Below are positions 34,952 through 43,144 of a stretch of 64,000 nt of DNA, one piece after another. The stretch is from Steroidobacteraceae bacterium (GTDB lineage Bacteria > Pseudomonadota > Gammaproteobacteria > Steroidobacterales > Steroidobacteraceae): positions 124,001 through 188,000 of the forward strand of contig JAPZRU010000006.1 of NCBI GenBank assembly GCA_027531255.1. Reading direction: 5' to 3'. Position 1 is the first letter of the stretch. Every line of letters starts with the position of its first letter. Below the pieces are notes generated by a model. It worked only from the letters and a program-made list of their open reading frames with translations. It did not search any database and was not told where the DNA came from. Made by a program: the position numbers and the translations under genes.

Positions 34952-37162
34952 GTGCTGCGAGCCGAAGCCATGCCGAACAGCCGAGTGCGTGCACCTGCGG
35001 CAGGCGCCGCCCCCGTCGCGCTGTCCGCGATGCTGGCCTCGTTCTGGATCGGGCTGCCGGCCGGGGCCGGCGCCGCACCCGCGGCTCCCTCCACGCCGGC
35101 CGAGCCGGCCTTCGACGTCCTCACCGTCGCCTGGCCCGGACCCTTCGGCGGACTGCCGCCGGTGCACCTCGCCACCCCGACCGCGCTCGAGTCGGCCTTC
35201 CGACGCGCGGTCGAACTGAAGCGTGCCGAGGTGCGCGCGATCGCCACGAACCCGGCGCGACCGACGTTCGAGAACACCGTCGCGGCGCTCGACGCGAGCG
35301 GGACCGCCCTGCTGCGGATCCAGCGCCTGCTGCAGATCTACACGGGCACCGCGAGCAACGACGAGCTCCGCGCCGTCGCGGCCCGCGTGCTCCCGCTCGC
35401 GTCGGCGCTCGACGACGAGATCGCTTTCGACGACGCGCTCTACGCGCGCGTTCGCGCGGTGCACCGGGGGCTGCCGCGCTCGGCACCGACGCCGGAGGCA
35501 CGGCGACTCGTCCAGGTGATCCACGACGACCTGCGGCGCCGCGGCGCGGGCCTGCCCGCCGACCAGAGCGCGCGACTCAAGGCGATCAACGCGCGGCTCG
35601 CGAAGCTGACTTCCGAGTTCGGCCAGAACCTGGCTCGCGAGGAGGAAAGCCTCGTCCTGTTCGTGACCGACGTCGCCGAATTGCGCGGCCTGCCCGAGGA
35701 TCGCATCGCCGCGGCCAAGGCGGCGGCGACGGCGCGCGGCACGCCCGACCAGTGGGCGATCCCGATACAGCGGCCGGCGGTGTGGCCCGTGCTGACCCGC
35801 GCCGACTCGCGTGCGCTGCGCGAGCGCGTCTTCCGCCTGTGGGATTCCCGCGGCGACAACCGTGGCCAGTACGACAACGCACCGATCACGAGCGAGATGC
35901 TGCGGCTGCGCGGCGAGAAGGCGCGGCTGCTCGGCTATCCGAGCTACGCGCACTACGCGGCCTCCAGCCGCATGGCGGGCACGCCGGACGTGGCGGAATC
36001 GATGCTGCGGCGCGCATGGGACCTGCTGCTGCCGAAGACCCGCGAGCACCTCGCCGAACTGCAGGCGCTCGCGACGGCCGAGGGCGCGGACTTCACGCTG
36101 CAGCCGTGGGATCGCCTGTACTACGCGGAGAAGTACCGGCAGCGGACGTTCGGCTTCGATACGGAGTCGGTGCGACCGTACCTGACCCTGCAGAACGTGA
36201 TGGACGGCATGACGTGGGCCGCCGAGCAGGTCTACGGGTTGTCGCTGCGCGAACTGCAGGGCGTACCGACCGTGGCGCCGGAGATCCGGGTGTACGAGGT
36301 CCTGCGCGGTACCCGGACGGTCGGCGTGCTGTACGTCGACATGTTCCAGCGCAGAGGCAAGGGTCCGTCCTCGTGGGCTACCGAGCAGCGGCCAGCCGAA
36401 CGCGGCCCCGCCGCAGTGCTGCCCGTGGCCACGCTGCACTCGAGCGTAGTGCTGCCGGCCGACGGCTCGCAACCGCTGCTAGAGTGGGAGCGAGCGAACG
36501 TGATCTTCCACGAGTTCGGCCACGCGCTGCACTTCGTCGCGAACGGGGCCCGCTACCGCGCGCTCGGCAGCCTGCGGGTGCCGTTCGACTTCATCGAGAC
36601 GCCTGCCCTGCTGCAGGAGCGCTGGCTGCTGGACCGGACCTTGCTGACGCGCTTCATGCGGCACCACCGGACCGGCGAGCCGATGCCTCTCGAACTGATC
36701 GAGAAGGTCGAGCGTGTGCACCGGCACGATCGCGTGTTCAGCATGAACCTCGACTTCCTCGCGACCGCGCTGACGGACATCCGACTGCATCGCCGGGCCG
36801 ACGGCCGCGCGCTGGACGCAGTGGCGGTCGAACGGGAGGTGCTGGCGGAACTCGGCATGCCGACGGCGATCACGCCGCTGCTGCGGGTCGCCCACGCGCC
36901 GCACGTCTTCTCCGAGCTGTATGGCGCGGCGGTCTACACCTACTTCTGGTCCGACGCGCTGGCCGCGGACATCGCCGAGAAGTTCCTGGCCGCGCCGGGC
37001 GGGCTGTACGATCCGGCCGTGGCGGCGCTGTATCGCCGCACGATCCTGGAGGCGGGCAACACGCGGCCGATGGGCGAGGCGTTCCGCGAATTCCGCGGGC
37101 GCGATCCCGATCCGGATGCGCTGTTCAGGCGCTTCGGGCTGCCGGTGCCGTCGCGGCGGTGA
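34952..37162 (+). CDS. M3-family oligopeptidase (peptidyl-dipeptidase Dcp-like), exported
   Basis: A 736-aa zinc metallopeptidase. An N-terminal hydrophobic segment (about residues 18-42, ending GAGAAPAAP) acts as a signal peptide. The zinc site is VIFHEFGHALHF (HEFGH) near residue 512, with the third ligand in IETPALLQERW about 30 residues later. Length and order match Dcp/oligopeptidase A (about 680-720 aa). It cleaves dipeptides or small units from short peptides. GTG 34952 has GAGGGGG at proper distance; ATG 34970 would shorten the N-terminus by six residues. Controlled by the AraC-type repeats at 34828. Confidence 0.9.
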   Translation: MLRAEAMPNSRVRAPAAGAAPVALSAMLASFWIGLPAGAGAAPAAPSTPAEPAFDVLTVAWPGPFGGLPPVHLATPTALESAFRRAVELKRAEVRAIATNPARPTFENTVAALDASGTALLRIQRLLQIYTGTASNDELRAVAARVLPLASALDDEIAFDDALYARVRAVHRGLPRSAPTPEARRLVQVIHDDLRRRGAGLPADQSARLKAINARLAKLTSEFGQNLAREEESLVLFVTDVAELRGLPEDRIAAAKAAATARGTPDQWAIPIQRPAVWPVLTRADSRALRERVFRLWDSRGDNRGQYDNAPITSEMLRLRGEKARLLGYPSYAHYAASSRMAGTPDVAESMLRRAWDLLLPKTREHLAELQALATAEGADFTLQPWDRLYYAEKYRQRTFGFDTESVRPYLTLQNVMDGMTWAAEQVYGLSLRELQGVPTVAPEIRVYEVLRGTRTVGVLYVDMFQRRGKGPSSWATEQRPAERGPAAVLPVATLHSSVVLPADGSQPLLEWERANVIFHEFGHALHFVANGARYRALGSLRVPFDFIETPALLQERWLLDRTLLTRFMRHHRTGEPMPLELIEKVERVHRHDRVFSMNLDFLATALTDIRLHRRADGRALDAVAVEREVLAELGMPTAITPLLRVAHAPHVFSELYGAAVYTYFWSDALAADIAEKFLAAPGGLYDPAVAALYRRTILEAGNTRPMGEAFREFRGRDPDPDALFRRFGLPVPSRR

Positions 37163-37183
37163 AGGTGGCGGTCGCGCAGCCGG

Positions 37184-37846
37184 CTACGCCGGCTTGGCGA
37201 CGCCGACCCAGCTCGCCGCCAGCAGGACCACGTAGAGCGCGGCCACGACGAGGAGCGTGCGGTTCATGCCCGTGACGATCAGGCGGTTGGCGTCCGCCGC
37301 CGAGGCCTCGGCGGAGAGCCGCGCGAATCCCGCGAGCACGGGTCCGAAGCCCACCTCGATGCCGATCGCGAGCAGGCACACGAAGCCGTAGAGCACGAGC
37401 TTCGTCCCGACCCACGCGTTCGGCTGTCCCGCGTACTCGGACCACCACCACGCGCCCGCCGCGAAGCTGGCGAGCGCGAGGCCCACCAGGAACGCCCACG
37501 TCGCGAGCTGCACGCGCCGCCCGGCGGGCGTGCCGAACAGTCGCATGCCGGTCGCAGTGAGCGCGAGCCACGCGATCGCGGCCACCCACGCCACCGTGGT
37601 CCAGAGTACGACGTCGAAGCCGCCCCACGGGCGCGCGAGCATCACGCCGACCGGCAGCATCAGCGCGGCGCTGGCCCGCGGCAGCAGGTCGATCACCGAG
37701 GCGGCCTTCAGCAGCACCACGCGCTGCTCGACCGACAGCGCGGTGTCGCGCAGCCAGGCACCGCAGACGAATACGCCGACGTCGGTGCCCAGCCAGAACG
37801 CGAAGAGCAGGACGTGGACCCAGCCCCAGAACTCGTGCAGGTCCAT
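37184..37846 (-). CDS. Integral membrane protein, DUF2269/CopD-like
   Basis: A 220-aa protein with about six hydrophobic helices. WVHVLLFAFWLGTDVGVFVC in the first helix and a final segment RLIVTGMNRTLLVVAALYVV are similar to small CopD/DUF2269 membrane proteins, where His in the first helix may bind metal or haem. Function unknown. It follows a TonB receptor on the same strand with a 36-bp gap and is probably in the same operon. Confidence 0.6.
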   Translation of the reverse strand: MDLHEFWGWVHVLLFAFWLGTDVGVFVCGAWLRDTALSVEQRVVLLKAASVIDLLPRASAALMLPVGVMLARPWGGFDVVLWTTVAWVAAIAWLALTATGMRLFGTPAGRRVQLATWAFLVGLALASFAAGAWWWSEYAGQPNAWVGTKLVLYGFVCLLAIGIEVGFGPVLAGFARLSAEASAADANRLIVTGMNRTLLVVAALYVVLLAASWVGVAKPA

Positions 37847-37882
37847 CGTCCCGCTCCCCGCGCCCCTGCCCCGCCGTCGACG

Positions 37883-40081
37883 CTAGAGCGCGCCGAAGTT
37901 GTAGCGGAAGGACAGCCGCCAGGTGCGCGGCAGGCCCGGGAACTGCGTCGCGAAGCCGAGCTGGCCGAAGTTCAACGTCGAGTGGAAGTACTGCTCGTCC
38001 GTGCAGTTCTTGCAGCTCGCCGCCACCTGCCAGCGGCCGTCTTCCGGCGCGTACCCCAGCGTGAAGTCGAGCAGGTCCGTCGCCGGCGCGAGTTCCACCG
38101 GCGCGTTGCGCAGGCCGTTGTAGTACTCGTCCTGGTGCGAGTACGTCGCGGTGCTGAAGAACTCGCCGCCGAGCGCCGGCGCCGGGATGTCGAGGTCGAA
38201 GCCGATCTGCCACGACAGGTCCGGCGTGCGCTTGATCTCGTTCGACAGCGGGAAGTCCGCGCCGACGAGGCTCAGGTATTCGCCGTCCATCGTACCGAGG
38301 TTCGCGAACAGGTCGAGCTGCGGAGTCGCGCGGAACAGGACCTCCGCCTCGAGGCCCTCGATGCGAGCCTCGGCCGCGTTCACCGTCACGAAGCGGCCCT
38401 GCTGGTTCAGCGCCGTGATGATGAAGTCGTCGTAGTCGGCGCGGAACACGGTGACGTTGGCGCGCAGGCGGTCGTCCACCCACTGGCTCTTCACGCCGAC
38501 CTCGTAGGACTTCACGGTCTCGGGACGGAACAGCACGAAGTCCGCCGGGTCCGTGACGCGCGCGTTCCAGCCGCCGGACTTGAAGCCCTCGGTGTAGCTC
38601 GCGAACCAGAGCAGCGAGTCGGTCTGCGCGAACTCGAGGCCGAACTTCGGCGTGAACTCCGAGAACGTCACGTCGGACGGCGTGCCGTTCGCGCGGATCG
38701 CCGTCGTGTTCCACAGGGGCACGAGCGTGCCCGTCCGGCCCGGGTAGCCCGAACCGCCCGGCTGGCGCGCGCCGAGCGGCGGAGCGACGAAGAACTGGGT
38801 GATGTCGACGTCCTTCTTCTCCTCCGTGTAGCGGCCACCGACGGTGGCGGCGAGACGGTCGGTGAAGTTCCAGGTGCCCTGCGCGAACACGCCCCAGCTG
38901 TCGGTGTCGTTCAGCAGGCGGCGGCGGAAGTTGGCCGCCACGACGCCGCCGAACAGGAACAGCTCGTCGCCGATCTCGGAGCGGTTCTCCTCCTGCATGT
39001 AGAACACGCCACCGACCCAGTCGAGCGCGCCGACCTCGCCGGAGAACGTGAACTCCTGGCTGAGCTGCTTGTGGTTGCTGTCGTGCGGCAGCACGTACTG
39101 CGGCACCGGGTCGTCGGACAGGTCGAGCAGGAAGCGCTGGTTGAGGTCGCGCCAGCCGGTGACCGACTCGACGGACACGCCGCCGAGGGTGAAGGTGCCG
39201 TTCAGCGTGACGGCCACTTGGTCCGTCTCCGCGAACTGGTCGCGCAGCCCGCTGACGACCGTGAAGAAATCGCGGTCGGTGTTACGATTGGCGTCCGAGC
39301 CGATGAAGCCCGTGCCCTCCTCGTCGGCCCACTCCACCGCCAGCGTGAAGTCGACCGCGTCCGACGGCTGCCAGCGCACCTGCGCGCGGGCGCCGACACC
39401 CTCGGGCGCCCAGTCCTCCTCGCCCGTCGTCAGGTTCTTGATGAAGCCTTCGCCCTGGTCCATCCAGAACGCGTTCAGGCGCACCGCGAGCGAGTCGGAG
39501 AGCGGCGCATTGAACATCGCCTTCGCCTCGGTGCGCTCGTAGTCGCCGTAGGCGAGATCCACGTAGCCAGACGTCTCGCGCTCCGGCTTCTTCGTGATGA
39601 TCTTGACCGCGCCGCCCGAGGTGTTGCGCCCGTACAGCGTGCCCTGCGGGCCACGCAGCACCTCGATGCGCTCGACGTCGTAGAGGAAGGCGTTGTTGTT
39701 GATCTGGCGCGCCACGTAGACGCCGTCGACGTAGGTGCCGACGGCCGGATCGGAGGTCGAGAGCGACTCGTCCTGGCCGACGCCGCGCAGGAAGAACGCC
39801 GTCGCGCTGCCGAGGCCGACGTTCGTGCTGCCCACCAGGTTCGGCACCTGCGAGATCACGTCGAGCGTGTTGGTGACCTGGCGGCGCGCGAGGTCCTCCG
39901 CGGACAGTGCGGTCACGGAGACCGGCACGTCCTGCAGCGACTCCTGGGTGCGCTGCGCCGAAACGACGACCTCGGTCAGGCCCGCTGAAGCGCCCTCGGC
40001 CGCCTCCGCCGTCGCGGGCAGGCAGGCGATCACTCCGCCGGCGGCCAGCAGGCTGCGGACTGCGTTTCCAACTTTCGACAT
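37883..40081 (-). CDS. TonB-dependent outer-membrane receptor
   Basis: A 732-aa receptor with a signal peptide (residues 1-27, PATAEAAEG). The plug has LTEVVVSAQRTQESLQDVPVSV near 37 and VERIEVLRGPQGTLYGRNTS near 140. The barrel includes a Cys-containing SCKNCTDEQYF near 700 and ends LSFRYNFGAL. ATG 40081 follows GGGGGAAC. It lies downstream of the methyltransferase and 115-aa genes, separated by a GC-rich hairpin, and upstream of a small membrane protein. Substrate unknown. Confidence 0.92.
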   Translation of the reverse strand: MSKVGNAVRSLLAAGGVIACLPATAEAAEGASAGLTEVVVSAQRTQESLQDVPVSVTALSAEDLARRQVTNTLDVISQVPNLVGSTNVGLGSATAFFLRGVGQDESLSTSDPAVGTYVDGVYVARQINNNAFLYDVERIEVLRGPQGTLYGRNTSGGAVKIITKKPERETSGYVDLAYGDYERTEAKAMFNAPLSDSLAVRLNAFWMDQGEGFIKNLTTGEEDWAPEGVGARAQVRWQPSDAVDFTLAVEWADEEGTGFIGSDANRNTDRDFFTVVSGLRDQFAETDQVAVTLNGTFTLGGVSVESVTGWRDLNQRFLLDLSDDPVPQYVLPHDSNHKQLSQEFTFSGEVGALDWVGGVFYMQEENRSEIGDELFLFGGVVAANFRRRLLNDTDSWGVFAQGTWNFTDRLAATVGGRYTEEKKDVDITQFFVAPPLGARQPGGSGYPGRTGTLVPLWNTTAIRANGTPSDVTFSEFTPKFGLEFAQTDSLLWFASYTEGFKSGGWNARVTDPADFVLFRPETVKSYEVGVKSQWVDDRLRANVTVFRADYDDFIITALNQQGRFVTVNAAEARIEGLEAEVLFRATPQLDLFANLGTMDGEYLSLVGADFPLSNEIKRTPDLSWQIGFDLDIPAPALGGEFFSTATYSHQDEYYNGLRNAPVELAPATDLLDFTLGYAPEDGRWQVAASCKNCTDEQYFHSTLNFGQLGFATQFPGLPRTWRLSFRYNFGAL

Positions 40082-40136
40082 GGTTCCCCCACTACGGTTG
40101 TCGGGGGCCGCTCGACCGCGGCTCGCCCGGGATCCG

Positions 40137-40158
40137 GGGCCGGTGCGTGCGCCGGCCC
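40137..40158 (-). terminator. GC hairpin before TonB receptor gene
   Basis: GGGCCGG (40137-40143) and CCGGCCC (40152-40158) form a 7-bp stem with an 8-base loop, after the 115-aa gene and before the receptor gene on the same strand. No T-run, so it may be an attenuator or stability stem rather than a complete terminator. Confidence 0.35.
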
Positions 40159-40176
40159 GACGGTACACGCCTGCGT

Positions 40177-40524
40177 TCAGCCCTCGGTGGTCGAGAGCTG
40201 CTTCTCGACGGTGGCGGCGTGCTGCTCGGCTTCGGCCGACGGCACGACTCCCGCCTCGTTGCGGATCACGCGGAACACGCGTTGCAGGTAGGCCGCGCGC
40301 TCCGCCGCCGAGGCGGCCGGGTCCGGCACGAAGTTCTCGAGATCCTCGCGGGTCACCACGCCCTTGCGGTCGAGCAGCGCGTGGATCGCATCGACGCGGT
40401 CGCGCAGCACCGAGAGCTCCTGGGTCACGGCCAGCACGATGCCGAGCAGCTGGTCGGTCGCGGGATCCTCGAAGAAATGCGGCCGGCGGCCGCGCGTGTA
40501 CCGGGGGATGGACGGCTCGCTCAT
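40177..40524 (-). CDS. Hypothetical 115-aa protein paired with methyltransferase
   Basis: A small, charged, probably helical cytoplasmic protein. The first 25 residues (IPRYTRGRRPHFFEDPATDQ) are followed by a heptad-like helix (LAVTQELSVLRDRVDAIHALLDRKGVV) and an acidic C-terminal helix. I recognise no family. ATG 40524 follows GGGGAG and lies 16 bp after the methyltransferase stop, so the two are surely co-expressed. It could be an accessory or subunit of that enzyme. Confidence 0.6.
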   Translation of the reverse strand: MSEPSIPRYTRGRRPHFFEDPATDQLLGIVLAVTQELSVLRDRVDAIHALLDRKGVVTREDLENFVPDPAASAAERAAYLQRVFRVIRNEAGVVPSAEAEQHAATVEKQLSTTEG

Positions 40525-40540
40525 GCGCTCGGCTCCCCGG

Positions 40541-41728
40541 TCATTTCCATGCACCGAACGCGTACCAGGAGATGCCACTCGCGAGTCGCCCGGTGTCGCC
40601 GTCGACGACGGCCTCGCGGTGCTCGGCGGCGGCGTGCACGGCGTCCTCGCCGTAGAAGTTCAGGCTCGGGACCACGAACTCCTCGACCTTGTCGGGAGCG
40701 AAACCCGCCTCGGTGCACAGCGCCCGCGGGTCCTGGTCACGGAAGGTCTTGTAGAACGGCTCGGCGTTGTACCAGCTGTCCCAGTCGAGGTAGAAGCCGT
40801 CGTAGGGCGACAGCGACCGGTTCGGCGGCAGCTCCATGTGCAGCATCAGGCCGCCCTTCTTCAGCACGCGGTGCGCTTCCTTGAGCAGGCGCCGAATGGA
40901 CTTCAGCGGCACCTCGTGCAGGAACATCGACGACCAAACGACGTCGAACGACTCGTCCGGATAGTCGAGCTTCGTCGCATCCATCTGCCGGAAGTGCACG
41001 GGCGCGCCCAGTGCCTCGGCACGCGCGGAGCCGTAGCGCAGCGCGGGCGCGGCGACGTCGATCGCGTACACCTCCGCCTCCGGGTACTCCTGCGCCCAGG
41101 GCACCGTGTTGTGACCGATGGTGCAGCCGAGATCGAGGATGCGGGCCGGCCGGAAGTCCGGGAAGCGCCTGTGCACGAAGCGCGCGATGCTGCGGCCGAT
41201 GTCGCCCTGGTCCTCGCCCAGCAGGCCCATGAAGAACACGGCCGCGCCATTGTCGTAGAACGCGCCCTGCGTCGCGTCGTCCTGGCCGGCCTCGGCGACG
41301 TAGCCGCCGGGCATCAGGTGCACGTCGAGCGAGCCGACGCTCTTCGGCACCTCGAACCCCGGCTGCAAGGTGACCGACCCGCGGGCCTTCTGCGCGCGAC
41401 GCCGGACCTCGTCGTTGACCTGGCCGCGCTGGCGCTGCACCTGGTCGCGCACCGAGTCCCACACCATCTCCTGCGCGTTCACGCGCAGCGCGCTGTAGAA
41501 CCGGAAATAGTCGTGCTCGCGGATCGCCGCGTGCACCTCCGAGCCGTTCTTCGGCTCCCGGCCTGCGGCGGCGGCCTGCGGCTTCACGTCGCGCTCGTAG
41601 ACGGCGCGCATGTCGGCGGCCATGTCGTGCAGGATGAAGCCTCGCAGTGCCGAGACGAAGTCCTGCCGGGCCGCTTCGTCGAACGTGCGGGACAGCGCGA
41701 GTTCGTGCCTGAGCTGCTGGGTAGCCAT
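40541..41728 (-). CDS. SAM-dependent methyltransferase with novel N-terminal domain
   Basis: A 395-aa protein. Residues about 190-330 are a class I Rossmann methyltransferase: ILDLGCTIGHNTVPWAQ (SAM motif I) near 195, AIDVAAPALRYGSARA near 220, MDATKLDYPDESFDVVWSSMFLHEV near 250 and HRVLKKGGLMLHME near 290. The first about 180 residues (FDEAARQDFVSALRGFILHDMAADM) do not match a domain I know and may set substrate choice. GGAGG precedes ATG 41728. The promoter region contains an element also found upstream of the SDR operon at 46042. Substrate unknown. Confidence 0.8.
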   Translation of the reverse strand: MATQQLRHELALSRTFDEAARQDFVSALRGFILHDMAADMRAVYERDVKPQAAAAGREPKNGSEVHAAIREHDYFRFYSALRVNAQEMVWDSVRDQVQRQRGQVNDEVRRRAQKARGSVTLQPGFEVPKSVGSLDVHLMPGGYVAEAGQDDATQGAFYDNGAAVFFMGLLGEDQGDIGRSIARFVHRRFPDFRPARILDLGCTIGHNTVPWAQEYPEAEVYAIDVAAPALRYGSARAEALGAPVHFRQMDATKLDYPDESFDVVWSSMFLHEVPLKSIRRLLKEAHRVLKKGGLMLHMELPPNRSLSPYDGFYLDWDSWYNAEPFYKTFRDQDPRALCTEAGFAPDKVEEFVVPSLNFYGEDAVHAAAEHREAVVDGDTGRLASGISWYAFGAWK

Positions 41729-41786
41729 GCCGAAGGCCTCCGGGACGGTCGGATTCGTCGAGGTGTACGCGGGTCGCAGGGTCAAT

Positions 41787-41804
41787 GCCAGCAAATTCTA
41801 TTTG
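41787..41804. promoter_or_regulatory. GCCAGCAAAnnnTATTTG element (methyltransferase)
   Basis: GCCAGCAAATTCTATTTG contains the dyad CAAAT-TCT-ATTTG. It is 15/18 identical to 46042-46059 and lies about 60 bp upstream of its gene, as does the other copy (about 65 bp). Likely a shared operator. Confidence 0.5.
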
Positions 41805-41852
41805 GCCCTGCAAACCGACAGTGGCCCCTGTTGCGCCGCCACAACCAACCTT

Positions 41853-43130
41853 CTAGTCGTCGAGCGGCTGCCCCGAGGCCCGGTTGGGCAGCAGGGCCGC
41901 GCAGGCGGCGGCCGCAACGAGCGCGGGCACGACGAGCACCGACAGCGCCGCCTGCCAGCCGAGGGCCGCGACACCGACCGGCACGAGCACCGGGAAGGTC
42001 GCGAAGCCGATCGAGAGCGGTGCGGAGCCGCAGGCCGCGAAGGCCGTGCTGCGCATGCGGGTCGGATAGAGATCGGTCAGGATCGTGCCGACCACCGCGT
42101 TCGATCCGTAGAAGAACGAGGTCGTCAGTGCGAACAGCAGCAGGTCGTGCCAGCGCGCCTGCGGCAGCCACAGCAGCATCAGCAGCATCGCCGCACCGAT
42201 CGCGCACCACAGCACGAAGGTGTTGCGACGCGTGATCACGAACTCGCCGACCGCGGCCGCGAGCAGGTAGCCGGCGATCGCGATGCCGTTCGACAGCCCG
42301 ACGAGCCACGCGGCCTCCGCGGCCGTGTAGCCGCGCACTTCCATGAAGAAGGTCGGGAAGTAGAACGCGCTCCCCGCGTAGGCGCAGCCGAACGCGAGGA
42401 ACATGCCGCACGCGGCCAGGCTGGTACGGCGGTACCGGGGCCCGAACAGCTCCCGGAGGAGCGCGAAGTCCACGCCGCCGCGCCGCGTGCCCGGCGCCGA
42501 CGTCGCCGCGACCTGCGCGAAGCGGCCGCTCTCCGGCAGGCGCCAGCCGATCAGGATCGCGATCGGCACGACCGCGAAGCCGAGCAGGAAGATCGCGCGC
42601 CAGCCGTGCGACTCGAGCAGCGGTGTGGCGACGAGCGCGGCCAGGAACCAGCCCAGCGGGTAGCCGCACTGGAGGACGCCCATCAGCAGGCCGCGATAGC
42701 GGTCGGGCGCCGCCTCCGCGACGTAGGCCGCGGTGATCGGCGCGAGCCCGGCCGCGAGGCCGAAGGCCAGCGCGCGCAGGATCGTCAGCGTCAGCGGGTC
42801 CGTGGCGAGCGCGTGCAGGCCGACCAGCAGCGCGGAACTGCCGAGCAGCACCGCGAGCGTCCAGCGGCGCCCCCAGCGGTCGGCCGCGAGTCCCGCCGCA
42901 ATCGCCAGCACCGCGGCCGTGACGAACGAGACGGACAGGATCAGGCCGACCGCGTCGAGCCCGAGCCGGAACTCAGCCAGCAGGCCCGGGACGGCGTAGC
43001 CGAACAGGGACTGGTCCATGTTCGACAGCGTCCAGGCGAGCAGGCTGAACGCGAGGATGCGCCAGCGTTCACTGACGGCGTTCGCAGCACCCGCAAAGGT
43101 CGACCCGTGGTTCGCGGCATCCGTCCCCAT
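41853..43130 (-). CDS. MFS transporter (aromatic acid/metabolite:H+ symporter-like)
   Basis: A 425-aa, 12-helix carrier. The motif AGLAADRWGRRWTLAV in loop 2-3 near residue 80 and the central PESGRFAQ near 205, followed by a long cytoplasmic loop, are characteristic of the MHS/AAHS group. FYGSNAVVGTILTDLYPTRMRSTAFA near 345 is another mark. AGGAGG precedes ATG 43130. It is the last gene of the SDR-flavin oxidoreductase-MFS operon and probably imports the operon's substrate. Confidence 0.85.
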   Translation of the reverse strand: MGTDAANHGSTFAGAANAVSERWRILAFSLLAWTLSNMDQSLFGYAVPGLLAEFRLGLDAVGLILSVSFVTAAVLAIAAGLAADRWGRRWTLAVLLGSSALLVGLHALATDPLTLTILRALAFGLAAGLAPITAAYVAEAAPDRYRGLLMGVLQCGYPLGWFLAALVATPLLESHGWRAIFLLGFAVVPIAILIGWRLPESGRFAQVAATSAPGTRRGGVDFALLRELFGPRYRRTSLAACGMFLAFGCAYAGSAFYFPTFFMEVRGYTAAEAAWLVGLSNGIAIAGYLLAAAVGEFVITRRNTFVLWCAIGAAMLLMLLWLPQARWHDLLLFALTTSFFYGSNAVVGTILTDLYPTRMRSTAFAACGSAPLSIGFATFPVLVPVGVAALGWQAALSVLVVPALVAAAACAALLPNRASGQPLDD

Positions 43131-43144
43131 CGCGCCTCCTCGCT

